A stretch of DNA of 64,000 nucleotides from Bog-756 sp963727955 (GTDB taxonomy: Bacteria > Actinomycetota > Acidimicrobiia > Acidimicrobiales > RAAP-2). How positions within the stretch are numbered: the first letter of the stretch is position 1; each line of letters opens with the position of its first letter. A program made the position numbers and the translations under genes. A model generated the notes under the pieces. The model was given only the letters and a program-made list of their open reading frames with translations. It searched no databases and was not told where the DNA came from. The DNA lies in NCBI GenBank assembly GCA_963727955.1, contig CAVSII010000004.1, positions 248,001-312,000 on the forward strand, written 5' to 3'. Below, piece after piece: positions 19,018 to 28,426 of this stretch.

Positions 19018-19691
19018 TGAGCCGGGTCACTACGCCCGACCCGAAAGCAAATCTGCAGGGCGTGACATCCGAAACCGAAGGACAACACCGCGGCTCTTCA
19101 CGCCCACGATGAGGTCCGGCCGCCGAGATCGATCACGACGCCCAACTCGCCGGCGCCTTTGCCGTCACCAGGGGTAGGACGAATGATCGAGGTTAGCGAC
19201 GATCCTCTGGGGCGCTTCTCGCGTCTACGTCTCCGACCAAGTTACGCGGTGAACGGTGTCTTCCCGAACAGTCCGAACAATCACCAGATCCGGCGCCACC
19301 AGCACTAGCACACGTTTACCACAAGCAGAGGTTCGTCAGAGGCAGCACTTGGTCACGAACTGGCGACCTGAACGGGTAGGCACCCACCTACCCGTCTGAT
19401 TTGTGGTTTCCTGGGTCGCAGCTGATGCAACTGGGTTTCTCCTACTCAGCCCGGCCGCTCCGATTGAGCGAGTGAACTGTCGCATCTGAATGACTTGCCT
19501 CGTATCAGCAATCTCGTGGCCGGCTACGTCCTCAACTTTGACGTCGGCTTCAACGGAACAGCCTTCCCGACCACCCACTAGTTCGGAGCGGTGCCGTCGG
19601 ACGCAAACCATGACGGAGGTCACTATCGTTGTCTCCCTGTCTCCGGATCGTCCCCGTATCCGTGCCAACAAGCGCTGTGTACAATTTGGCC
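19018..19691. other. IS1380 tail and intergenic DNA
   Basis: No gene is supported here. The first 100-150 bases are probably the right end of the IS1380 element. The rest contains the promoter of the gene at 19692. This is where composition returns to the high-GC state. Confidence 0.4.
19680..19685 (+). promoter_or_regulatory. -10 box TACAAT, leaderless start
   Basis: TACAAT ends 6 bases before the ATG at 19692, placing the expected transcript start on or beside the start codon. No Shine-Dalgarno is present. This supports the 19692 start. Confidence 0.5.
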
Positions 19692-20666
19692 ATGACGGAC
19701 GGTAGGGGGGCAGCCTCATCGGGGAACAGATCCCTCAAGCTGGTGATCCGTCTGGTTTCGCTGGTCTTCGTGGCCTTGTGCCTCGCCTTCGTCGTCCATC
19801 TTCTGGTCAGGGACTGGCCGGCGACATCCGCCGCCCTCAGGCATGCCAGGCTCTGGTGGCTCGTACCTGCGGCTGCCTGCGCTTGTGGCGGCATGTTCTT
19901 GTTGGCGTGGCGGTGGGGAGCGGCCATCATGGCCGTGGGGGGCCGACCCGCGGGTAACCACCGGGTGATCAGTGCCTTCTTCGTCGGTGAAGCCGGTAAG
20001 TACATACCGGGCGCCGTCTGGGCCATGCTCGGCCGAAGCGAGCTTGCTCGTCGCGAAGGTTACGAACGGTCCATTGCCTACTCCAGTGTGGCCCTCTCAG
20101 TCATCGGTTGCTACCTGGCCGCTGCCATCACCGCCCTTATCCTGGCTGTCGTGGCCCTCATCGGTGGTTCCATAAATATGCCCTGGTGGCCCGTCGTTTT
20201 GGTGGCCGTCGTCGGCCTCACGGCCATCCATCCTGCCGTCAGTCGACGGATCCTGGCACTGGTCAGCCGGGTCCTCGGCCGCACCCTCACCGTCGAGATT
20301 CCCAGTTGGACCCGCTGTCTGCGTCTGACCGGCTCGTACATCCCGGTTTGGGTCCTGATCGCCGCGGCCACAACCTTCGTGACCAAGTCATTGGTTGCCC
20401 ACCCCCCGATCGCCCGGGTGGCGCTCGCCGCCGTGGTGAGCTGGATCATCGGATTCGTTACTCCGGCTCCGGGTGGCATCGGGGTGCGCGAGGCGGTCTT
20501 CGTGGCCCTGGCCGGAGTGGCCGCCGGCCCGGCCGCCGCCGCCGCCATTCTCGCCCGGGTCGTGTTCGTGCTGGTCGACGGAGTGGGAGCGGGATCCGGT
20601 TGGTTGGTGCTCAGGATCACCGAGCCGTCGAATGCTCTGGTGACAACGGGGAGGGGTGCGATATGA
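19692..20666 (+). CDS. UPF0104/LPG-synthase-type flippase-like protein
   Basis: This 324-aa integral membrane protein has about eight helices and the family signature regions: FFVGEAGKYIPGAVWAMLGR (a G-x-x-GKYIPG loop) and VSWIIGFVTPAPGGIGVREA near the C-terminus. Proteins of this type (lysylphosphatidylglycerol synthase TM region, glycosyltransferase-associated) move or accept lipid-linked substrates. The stop overlaps the start of the following GT2 (ATGA), so they form a coupled pair, which suggests lipid-linked sugar synthesis and translocation. Confidence 0.83.
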   Translation: MTDGRGAASSGNRSLKLVIRLVSLVFVALCLAFVVHLLVRDWPATSAALRHARLWWLVPAAACACGGMFLLAWRWGAAIMAVGGRPAGNHRVISAFFVGEAGKYIPGAVWAMLGRSELARREGYERSIAYSSVALSVIGCYLAAAITALILAVVALIGGSINMPWWPVVLVAVVGLTAIHPAVSRRILALVSRVLGRTLTVEIPSWTRCLRLTGSYIPVWVLIAAATTFVTKSLVAHPPIARVALAAVVSWIIGFVTPAPGGIGVREAVFVALAGVAAGPAAAAAILARVVFVLVDGVGAGSGWLVLRITEPSNALVTTGRGAI

Positions 20667-21700
20667 GTACCGGACAGGTTCAACCGACATCGACTGATGA
20701 ACCGGCGGGCACAGTCGAGCTGGACGAGGCCACCTGGCCCGAAGAAGGCCCGCCACCGCAATCGATCTCCCTGATCGTCCCGGCCCTCAATGAGGCGGAA
20801 AACCTGGTGGAGACCATTCCCCAGGCCATTGCCGTGCTCGAGGGGATGGATGTCGAGTACGAGGTCATCGTGGTCGATGATGGAAGCACCGACGACACGC
20901 CCCGGGTCATGCACAAACTGCGGGCGGCGTATCCCCACCTGAGGAGTGTTCGCCTGCGGCGCAACGCCGGCAAGGCCGCCGCCATGTCCATCGGCTTCGA
21001 TCTCGCCGAGGGAGACATCCTTGTCACCATGGATGCCGACGGTCAGGACGAACCGCACGCCATCCCCGTACTGGTGGCCAAGCTGGACGACGGGTTCGAT
21101 CTGGTAACCGGTCGCCGTGCCACCCGGCAGGACCGGTTCCTGAAGCGGCATACCTCCCAGCTCTACAACGCCACCACCTCATGGGTGAGCGGTGTGCCTG
21201 GTCGCGATTTCAACAGCGGCCTGAAGGTGCTTCGCCGCGAAGTGGCCGAATCGATCGACCTGTACGGAGAGCTCCATCGGTACGTACCGGTGTTGGCCTC
21301 ATGGTCCGGTTTCTCGGTCACCGAGGTGGAGGTCGAGCACCACGCCCGACTGCACGGCCAGACCAAATACGGGATAGCTCGGTTCTGGCGGGGACTGTTC
21401 GATCTATGCACCGTCAAATTCATCACCTCCTACAACCGCCGGCCCTTCCATCTCTTCGGCGGTGCCGGGCTCCTGTCAGCGCTGGTCGGGACGGGTCTGC
21501 TGATCTGGATGTTCATCCGGCACGTGATGGGCCTTCCGGTTGGCGATCATCCAGCCCTCATCACCGGCGTCCTGTTCGAGGTGGTCGCCGTGCAGCTGCT
21601 GTCGTTCGGGCTGCTCGGGGAGCTTCTCGTCTATCTCCACACGACGAGGGGTGGTGACAGTCCGCGGGCCGATGTCTTTCGGGAAGACCGCTCGCCCTGA
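20663..21700 (+). CDS. DPM1/GtrB-like GT2 glycosyltransferase
   Basis: This 345-aa enzyme carries the GT2 signatures ISLIVPALNEAENL, VIVVDDGSTDDTP, RRNAGKAAAMSIGFDLAEGD and VTMDADGQDEPHAIP (DxD metal site). After the catalytic domain, two membrane helices (about residues 262-285 and 297-325) anchor it. It should transfer a sugar from a nucleotide donor to polyprenyl phosphate on the cytoplasmic face. GAGGGG lies 8 bases before the ATG. It overlaps the flippase-like gene upstream, and the GtrA protein at 27820 could act downstream in the same pathway. Confidence 0.88.
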   Translation: MSTGQVQPTSTDEPAGTVELDEATWPEEGPPPQSISLIVPALNEAENLVETIPQAIAVLEGMDVEYEVIVVDDGSTDDTPRVMHKLRAAYPHLRSVRLRRNAGKAAAMSIGFDLAEGDILVTMDADGQDEPHAIPVLVAKLDDGFDLVTGRRATRQDRFLKRHTSQLYNATTSWVSGVPGRDFNSGLKVLRREVAESIDLYGELHRYVPVLASWSGFSVTEVEVEHHARLHGQTKYGIARFWRGLFDLCTVKFITSYNRRPFHLFGGAGLLSALVGTGLLIWMFIRHVMGLPVGDHPALITGVLFEVVAVQLLSFGLLGELLVYLHTTRGGDSPRADVFREDRSP

Positions 21701-21757
21701 CCCAGCCGGGTCGCAGGGCTCGGCTCGACAGGCCTCGAGACCCATGGGGTCCAACCT

Positions 21758-22391
21758 CTACGTGTGGGCCGCCACCCCGATTATCCAGGGGAAACAGGGG
21801 CGAATGCTGACCTCGGCGAACGACCGACCGAGGAGCCGCCGCAGCGTCGCCGGTCGGAACTGCTGGACGTGCTCGGGATTGTTGCCCAGGTGTCCGATGT
21901 CCTTTCCGCGGCAGAGGTTCCCAAGACGGAAGAACGGCTCCCACGGAACGGACACCACGCAGCGGCCGCGGCAGATGCGACCGAGCTCGTCGACGGCGCG
22001 TTCGGGTGCTCCCAGGTGCTCGAGCACCTCGAGGCAGGTGACCACCTCGGCGCTGCTGATCGGGGAAGGGGAGCATGCCGGCGTCGGCCCGCACGCCGAC
22101 CGCCCCCGGAAGACGGTTGAGGGCCATGGTCAGCTTGTCGTGTCGGTATTCGACTCCGATGAGAGATCCGGTTCCGACGTGCATGGCTTCGAGGGCCAGG
22201 CCTTCGCCGATGCCTACGTCGACCCACGTTCCCTCGGTGGATCCGGCCGCCACCCGCAGCTGGTCCAGAAGGTGACCGATGAGTTTGCGCACGACGACGT
22301 TGTTACTGCTGTATTTAGCCTCGTCCTCCCCGGCCGTCTCGAGCGAGGCTCCCGGAGGCAGTCCGATGGGCGCCGGTCCCGTTGCCTCCAT
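21758..22391 (-). CDS. SAM methyltransferase, one frameshift
   Basis: The N-terminal part from ATG 22391 contains motif I as GTWVDVGIGEGLALEAM and then VEYRHDKLTMALNRLPG and VGVRADAGMLPFPD. Removing one base near 22058 continues as SSAEVVTCLEVLEHLGAPE, the motif IV region, and on to the stop at 21758. The product is about 210 aa, a Methyltransf_11-like enzyme. The substrate is unknown; location next to GT2 and other methyltransferases suggests a glycan or lipid carrier. It converges with the GT2 gene. Confidence 0.75.
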
Positions 22392-22435
22392 GCCCGGGAT
22401 GGTAGCTGAGGTCCTCGTCTGTCGCGAGGAGCTGA

Positions 22436-24608
22436 TCAGCTGGATCGGCCGCGCAGCCTGGTCAGAGTGGCCCTGATCGCTCCCCGTCCTCGTGTCGCTG
22501 GTGGAACCCGGGTCTGACGCAGGGCCAGCAGACCGATGTCGACGTCGGTGTCTCCCCAATCTCTCACGATCTCTTCTCGGGTGATTTCCAGACCTTCCTT
22601 GGCGCACTCGTCGACGACATCGGCCAGCGTGCCGTGTGCCGCCGGTGTCTCGACTTCGATGCCCAGGTTCCGGTTCCACAGCTGCTCCTCCCCTCGGAAC
22701 AGATCGATGGTGAGCACCACCAGGCCATCGGCCCGCACCCGTGAGGAGATGTCGCCCAACAGGGCCCGCCGCGCCGTGGCCGGGATGTGCTCGATCACAC
22801 TGATCGAGTAGGCGCCGTCAAAGGGTGGCCGTAGCGGCAGCTTGTCCAGCGTGCAGTTCCACGACCGGTGGGCCAGCCCGGCGTTGGCATAGTCGAGGAA
22901 GTGCCATTCATTCCAGTCGGGTTGGGGAGGCCAGGTGCGCCGGTTGGGCGACGGGTCGACGGTGTCGATCACGAAACCGAGCTTGGTCAGAAAGGGAGCC
23001 AGGGGAGTGACGCCGGCGCCCACGTCGACCAGGCGGCTCCCCGTCGGTAGTCCTTGAGCGATGAGATCGGCCACCACCGGGTACTCCCACAGCCGTGGCG
23101 CGTGGTCGGGGTAGAAGCCGGTGGTCTGTCGGGCATGCAGCCTGAGTGTGGCCAACCCCAGCGGATCGGGGTGGCGCCCGACGAGCGGGTCCAGGGTGGC
23201 AGGGGAGAAATCCCGGGGGTGTCGGTCCGGCGACTCCTTGAGGACCACGAAGGTGTCCGATTGGGGATCACTCACCGGATAGACCTCGGCTCCCGGAGCC
23301 ACCCGTCGGAGCGTGTCCACCAACGGCTGGTCGAAGCTCTCCTGTTCCTCGCCCGTTCCCTCCACCGGCCTCTCCCATCCCGAGACCAGCAGCGCCTTGG
23401 TCGCGGCATCACAGAGGAGGCGGATGAGGCTCTCGTACTCCTCCCGCCCGATCGGGCCGGTCAGGTTCCCACAGGAGATGACGAGATCGGCCGTCGGGAG
23501 TCTGTCACCGGCTCGGTCCTGGATGGCTCGGCGCAGTGCCTCCAGGGAAGGTCCGCTCGTGGTGGAGATGGCGTTGATCAGGCCTTTCGTCACCTCATGG
23601 CCCGCCTCACCGAGCTCCAGGACCGTCGAAGGACCGAGGGCCCCCAAAAGAACCGATGCGATCGCCCGGCACGGGTCGACCGCATCGGCGGGGACCGTGG
23701 GCGCGTCCAGCCCGGTCAGCCACTGCTCCTGGGTCCGACCCGGTCGGGCCTCCTCCCACAGGTGGGCGATGGCCTCGTTGGCTATGGCGATGCGCTTGTT
23801 GATCGACGGGCTGGACGTGGGCTTGAGCAGACCGGACCGGTCCAATTCCTGGTGGTAGTGGATGATGGCCGGCTCGGCGGCGTCGGCTCGAATACGACTG
23901 GCGTCATGGGTCGGGGTGTTCCACCGGACGTCGAGCGCCGTGGAGTCGATGCCCTCGGCCCGGAGGGCGAGAGCCATGGCCACCTGATCGATATAGATCC
24001 GCCACTGCCCGAGGAGTTCGATCCGGTCGAGCAGCCACCGGGCCCACTGGGCCCAGGCCGCGGCCAATCCGGACAACATCAATCCGGGGACGAGATAGAG
24101 ACCCCCGTTGTTGTTTCCCGACGCCGTCTGATCGTCCGAGCCCCACGCCAGCTCGATGGTGCGGGGGGCGGGCAGCCCGGCCAGGGCAAACACCTCGAGC
24201 AGGATACGTAGGGGGGGAACGGGGGCATCGACCGGTTTGGCGCCGATCGATCCCGTCGGGGAGCTCGATGGTTCGGGGGTCCTCCAGTACCGCCAGGTCG
24301 GTGTCGCAGAGGACGACGATTCCGTCCGCGCTTTCCTCCGCCAGTCGTAGGGCCCCCGAGATCTTGTTGCAGTGGGGCGAGCGGCTATCGAAGCGTTCGA
24401 CCTCCACGACAGAGACCCCTTTCCCCCTCAGGAAGTCGAGAACGTCCGAGTGGGCGTCACCGACGACGTGGGCCACCAGCTCGCCGGGATGAACGCCCGC
24501 CACCTCGGTCAGACAGGCAAACCACCGGAGGGCATCGAGATGGAAGCGGGGGTGCTCGTCGAGCACGCAGGAGAACAGGCCGGTACCACTATCGGTCTCA
24601 CCGCTCAA
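22436..24608 (-). CDS. Glycosyltransferase-methyltransferase fusion protein
   Basis: Read across one extra G near 24250, this is about 723 aa. Residues 1-215 look like a GT-A glycosyltransferase: VLCDTDLAVLEDPRTIELPDG has a DxD motif, NNNGGLYLVPG and IYIDQVAMALALR follow, and it closes with IIHYH. A middle region with STVLELGEAGHEVTKGL and ADLVISCGNLTGP resembles a degenerate methyltransferase. The C-terminal domain has SRLVDVGAGVTPLAPFL and AYSISVIEHIPATARRAL, a class I methyltransferase. The start TTG overlaps the stop of the upstream gene (TTGA). Domain limits are by eye. Confidence 0.68.
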
Positions 24609-26746
24609 TGGGCCGGCAGGAGACTGTGGCACAGGTTCATGTTCGTGGTGACACGGGACGGCAGATGGTCCACCGTTACCGGGGGTAGTGCCGACCCGGG
24701 TGAAGTCGGGGTGGGTGTCACCACCGCCGGTCCATGGCCGGCGATGTAGTGGTTGAGCATCTTCTCGTTGGTGTACCAATTAACGACCATCGAACTCAGA
24801 TTGGTGTCGGTGGTGACGGAGATGAACAGCCGCTGGTGGAGCAGGGCACTCGTGACCTTAAAACTCCAGCTGGTGGGCGGCGGCCAGCTGATGGAGGTGC
24901 CTGAATTGAGGAGCTGGACCTGAACCCATCCGGGATCATCACGGGCCAGCACCAGCCTGCTGGCACCGTAGGTCATGAGGGTGACCGGGTGGTTGAGGTC
25001 GGAGACGGGCTGGTTGAAGGTGAAGCCGATCCTCTGGGTGAACGACGGGCTCTGCTCGACCGGCACCCAGGTGTAATGCTCGATCTGTTGGCCGGGCACG
25101 TCGGTCATGTTGTTTCCTGTTGAGAGGTACAGACCGGAGCAGTTGTTCATGGCGAAGAGTTGCCCTGCCGGTGCCCAGTAGGGAAGGGCATTGCCGTGCA
25201 GCACGGTGCTCCTGAGTGAAGTGAGGCTCAACCCCTTCTCAGCCGTCACGTAGTTGACGATCTGGGTGTTGGTCCAGGGGGCGATGGGAAAGGCGGCCAC
25301 CGCCAGGTTGGCGGCGACGCAGTAGACGGCGACCACGACGGTCACACCGAGCACGGTCCCGCGTGCCCGCCGGGGACGGTTCTCCAGTCGCCGCCAGACG
25401 TCGATGAGACCGATGCCGCCGGCGATGATGAAGAAGGGCATCAGGTCGCCGAGATACCTCTGGGACATGTATCCCCACAGCAGGACACCTGCCGCCCCGG
25501 CTGCACCGCCGATGAGGATGATCCGGGTCAACATGACCTTGCCGATGCCGTTGGGCCGGAAGGCGGTGATGGTGCCCCATAGCCCGAGCAGGAACAGCAG
25601 GGGGGAGCTGGCGGTGAAGCTGGCCGTCGGGTAGGACTGGTCCATCACCGCCCCGATCCACGACGCCGGCTTGCCCGGAGGCAGGATGAATGGGAAGAGC
25701 CCGCTGATACGGATGCCGAAGGGTTGAAAGTAGGCCCACAAGGTGCTGGGCAGGAAAGCGAAGCTGAAGGCCTTGCCCCCGTTGGCGGCCAGGAAGTAGC
25801 GGCGGTGGGCGTTGACGGCGGTCCACGCCTGGTCGGCCATGGGCAGCCCGACGGGGATGCCGAACTTGGCATAGGTGACGGCGCAGCTGATCACGAAGGG
25901 AACCAGCCCGACGAGGACCATGGGAATTGCCCATCGGCGGTTGGCCACCTGGCTGCGTCCCAGTCCGAACCAGGCTGCCACCATGAGGGCGGCGATGGTG
26001 CAGGCCCAACCGGGCGGTGACCGGTCAAGATTGGCGCAGAGGATGAGAATCCCGCTGGCCAGGACCCGGCCCCGGGTGGGTTTCTCGAGAACCCCGAGCA
26101 GGGCGAAGAGACTTCCCACGGTGAGAGGGATGCTCCAGGCAAAGTCCTCGTTGTAGATGAAGGGAGTGGCGGTCAGATACAGGATGACCGATCCCCCCAT
26201 GATGGTGGCCATGAGCAGGCCGTAGGATGCCGCCTCTGCTCGTCCCAGCAGGGCCTCTCCCCGCATCAGAAACCGCAACCGCCACAGCATGAGGGCGCTG
26301 GTGACGGCCGTGAACATCCAGGCGAAGAGGATCGATGGTGCGGTGAGCTGTCCGTCGAAACTGTTGGTGACCAACAGGATCGGCATCCGGATGATCGAAG
26401 GGAAAATGCCGAAGTAGGTGTACTGCCGGCCGTCGTGTACGAAGGCCTCGATCCCCATTCTCCCGTTGGGGAGATAAAGGTGGCCTTGGAACATGGCCCT
26501 CGCCTGCAGGTCGTAGAAATCGTCGTACGGAACGCCCCGTAGTGGATTGACCGACCCGGTCCAGAGGTCCCACAGGAGCCACAGCACCAGAGGAACGATG
26601 ATGGCCGTCCCCACCGTGACGGCGATGATGAACCGCCTGCGGCTGTGGTCGACGTCGGAGGTCGGGCGGCTTGCTCCGGCCACAGCCAGAGGACCGCCGG
26701 CGGCGGGGGGATCGGCCTCCCGTTCGATGACGGCGGAGTCGGTCAT
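24605..26746 (-). CDS. Large GT-C-like membrane protein
   Basis: This 713-aa protein begins MTDSAVIEREADPP, with a cytoplasmic tail, a first helix (about residues 38-60) and an external loop PYDDFYDLQARAMFQGHLYL holding an Asp pair as in GT-C enzymes. YTYFGIFPSIIRMPILL and about ten more helices follow, then a 200-residue external C-terminal domain. It is a clear paralogue of 28427-30592: both share FYDLQARAMF, YTYFG.FPSI.RMPILL, CANLDR and GQL...CSGLY-type segments. Its ATG shares a base with the stop of the oxygenase gene upstream (TGATG). Confidence 0.78.
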   Translation of the reverse strand: MTDSAVIEREADPPAAGGPLAVAGASRPTSDVDHSRRRFIIAVTVGTAIIVPLVLWLLWDLWTGSVNPLRGVPYDDFYDLQARAMFQGHLYLPNGRMGIEAFVHDGRQYTYFGIFPSIIRMPILLVTNSFDGQLTAPSILFAWMFTAVTSALMLWRLRFLMRGEALLGRAEAASYGLLMATIMGGSVILYLTATPFIYNEDFAWSIPLTVGSLFALLGVLEKPTRGRVLASGILILCANLDRSPPGWACTIAALMVAAWFGLGRSQVANRRWAIPMVLVGLVPFVISCAVTYAKFGIPVGLPMADQAWTAVNAHRRYFLAANGGKAFSFAFLPSTLWAYFQPFGIRISGLFPFILPPGKPASWIGAVMDQSYPTASFTASSPLLFLLGLWGTITAFRPNGIGKVMLTRIILIGGAAGAAGVLLWGYMSQRYLGDLMPFFIIAGGIGLIDVWRRLENRPRRARGTVLGVTVVVAVYCVAANLAVAAFPIAPWTNTQIVNYVTAEKGLSLTSLRSTVLHGNALPYWAPAGQLFAMNNCSGLYLSTGNNMTDVPGQQIEHYTWVPVEQSPSFTQRIGFTFNQPVSDLNHPVTLMTYGASRLVLARDDPGWVQVQLLNSGTSISWPPPTSWSFKVTSALLHQRLFISVTTDTNLSSMVVNWYTNEKMLNHYIAGHGPAVVTPTPTSPGSALPPVTVDHLPSRVTTNMNLCHSLLPAH

Positions 26747-27622
26747 CAGTCCTTTGAGATCCTGTTGCGGAGGCGGTCGCGGTAGCCCAGCACCTTGCTC
26801 GCCGTCTCGTCGGAGATGCCGAGGTGCCTCTTGGCCCAATCGTAGGCACGGAGCATCTTGGTGTCGGCGAAGATCAGGATGGAACGGGCGCCGTCGCCGG
26901 GTCGCGGACGATATTCGGTCGACCGGACCACCGGGTCCTTCTCGACGCTGAAGTAGTAGAGGGCGAGGGAACGCCGAGCCATCCCTTCGGGACAGGTCAT
27001 CGGTTCGGGATGTCCGTGGAACGAATGTGGCGTCCGTCGTGAAGATCAAGACCCGGTTGGCCATGGGACGAACGCTCTCCACGCACCGCTTCATGTCGGC
27101 ACTCCAGAGCTCGAGATCACCGCCGTACTCGGGGAGCCAATCCTCATTGAGGTAGAGCAGCAGGTTGACCCGACGCTGCCAGGTGCGGTTGTGGGGATGG
27201 ACCGTGTAGTCGGAATGGATATTGAGAAACCCGCCCCTGGTCGACTGGTGGAGGCCTCCTCCTTCCAGCGAGGGATCGGCGATGAGATTGTCCACCCCCA
27301 GCAGGTCGCCTATGAAGGCCACGAAGCGGGGCGAGTTGAGCTCGTCCAGGATGGCCCGCAGGCTCGGACCCCACGTCGCCGGATCGGTATTGGAGAATTT
27401 GCGCTCGTTGACGTGGAGGTAGTTGGTCCACTGGTCGGGGGCCAGAGGGGGGAATTCGGCCATGGCCGCCGCCGCCGCCGCCGGCTCGAGGAAATCGTCG
27501 ATGACGATATGGGGATACGGCTGGGCCGATTGATAGGTGGACCGCAGGTGTTGGATGTCCCGCTCGAAGCGGTCGATGTCGAGAACCGGCGACGGCACCG
27601 ACGTTTTGGGCTCGGAGCTCAT
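26746..27622 (-). CDS. 2-oxoglutarate/Fe(II) dioxygenase (copy 1)
   Basis: The N-terminal part has PYPHIVIDDFLEPAAAAAAM, a standard opening of prolyl-4-hydroxylase-like 2OG oxygenases, then the first iron ligands in LNIHSDYTVHPHNRTWQRR (HxD) and LLLYLNEDWLPEYGGDLELW. One base is missing near 27025; after it HSFHGHPEPMTCPEGMARRS supplies the distal His and RRSLALYYFS the 2OG-binding Arg. Length is about 292 aa. The substrate could be a glycan, lipid or peptide. It is the first gene of an overlapping series with the GT-C-like protein and the fusion enzyme, so envelope modification is likely. Confidence 0.8.
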
Positions 27623-27819
27623 GGCTGTTGGGCCCGGGTAGACGGGGGACCTACCGCTCCGCGATCGCTCAGGGTCTCACTGGCGATGTCAGTCCCCCTC
27701 ATGCTCAGCCTCCATCAGCGGCCTGGCTCCCCGGTCGAGAGCCAGACTACCGCCTCAACAGGCCAATTCCTGAGCCGTACGGCCAATGTCGTCAATATTG
27801 GGTACGGGTTCGACGGCGG

Positions 27820-28302
27820 TTACGTATCGGCACCCACTTCGGCGTCGGCGATCTGGGCGAACAAACGGTTGAGGATGAGGAATTTGAGGATCCAGAGAAT
27901 GCCGAAGGCAGCCACGTTGGCCCCGACCACCAGGACCGTCCGGGCCAGGTGATGGAGGTGGTGGGCATCGGCGAAATTGTGGGCCAAGGTGGCCGTGTAG
28001 AGGGCAAATCCGATGCCGGTGAGCGACATGACCCAGAAAGGCAGGATCTCCCGCCAGATGTGCGAGCGCCCTGATTTTCCCCAGACCCACCGCCGATTGA
28101 GGATGTACGAAGGGATGCCGGCCATGACATTGGCGAAGAGGGTGGAGATGACCTCGGTCCACAGGCGGAGGACGCCGTAGACGACCGTGAGGATGATCAG
28201 CGAGGTCAGGGCGGAGATCGCCGATACGAGGGTGTAGCGCACGACCTTCAGACCTTCGGGGGTCTGACAGAACCGCCAGAGTCGGACGACGGTGCTCCTC
28301 AT
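27820..28302 (-). CDS. GtrA-family membrane protein
   Basis: This 160-aa protein has four predicted helices and GtrA features: VVRYTLVSAISALTSLIIL at the start, FANVMAGIPSYILNRRWVW in the middle (the N-R-x-W/F motif) and WILKFLILNRLF at the end. GtrA proteins are thought to help flip polyprenyl-phosphate-linked sugars or act with GT2 enzymes in cell wall and O-antigen glycosylation. It is divergent from the gene at 28427. Confidence 0.88.
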   Translation of the reverse strand: MRSTVVRLWRFCQTPEGLKVVRYTLVSAISALTSLIILTVVYGVLRLWTEVISTLFANVMAGIPSYILNRRWVWGKSGRSHIWREILPFWVMSLTGIGFALYTATLAHNFADAHHLHHLARTVLVVGANVAAFGILWILKFLILNRLFAQIADAEVGADT

Positions 28303-28412
28303 GGCACAACGCTAGTCCGGCCGACCCCTCGAGCCTCGATGTGGCCGGTGGGATCGGAACGGAGACCGCTGCGCCTCCCGTCGCTCGACAGGGATCGGCG
28401 TATCACGGTGGC

Positions 28413-28418
28413 TACAAT
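28413..28418 (+). promoter_or_regulatory. -10 box TACAAT, leaderless start
   Basis: TACAAT lies 8 bases before ATG 28427 with no Shine-Dalgarno between them, the same arrangement as at 19680. Confidence 0.45.
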
Positions 28419-28426
28419 CGTTGGCC

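Noticed and set aside
23054..24211. 385-aa plus-strand open frame opposite the fusion protein
   Set aside because: Antisense of recognised methyltransferase and glycosyltransferase domains; no protein motif in it.
24605..27622. A single 1005-aa oxygenase-membrane protein fusion
   Set aside because: The frame is continuous only because a one-base shift inside the oxygenase (near 27025) joins it to the membrane protein frame. With the shift corrected the oxygenase has its own C-terminus and a TGATG overlap with the next ATG.
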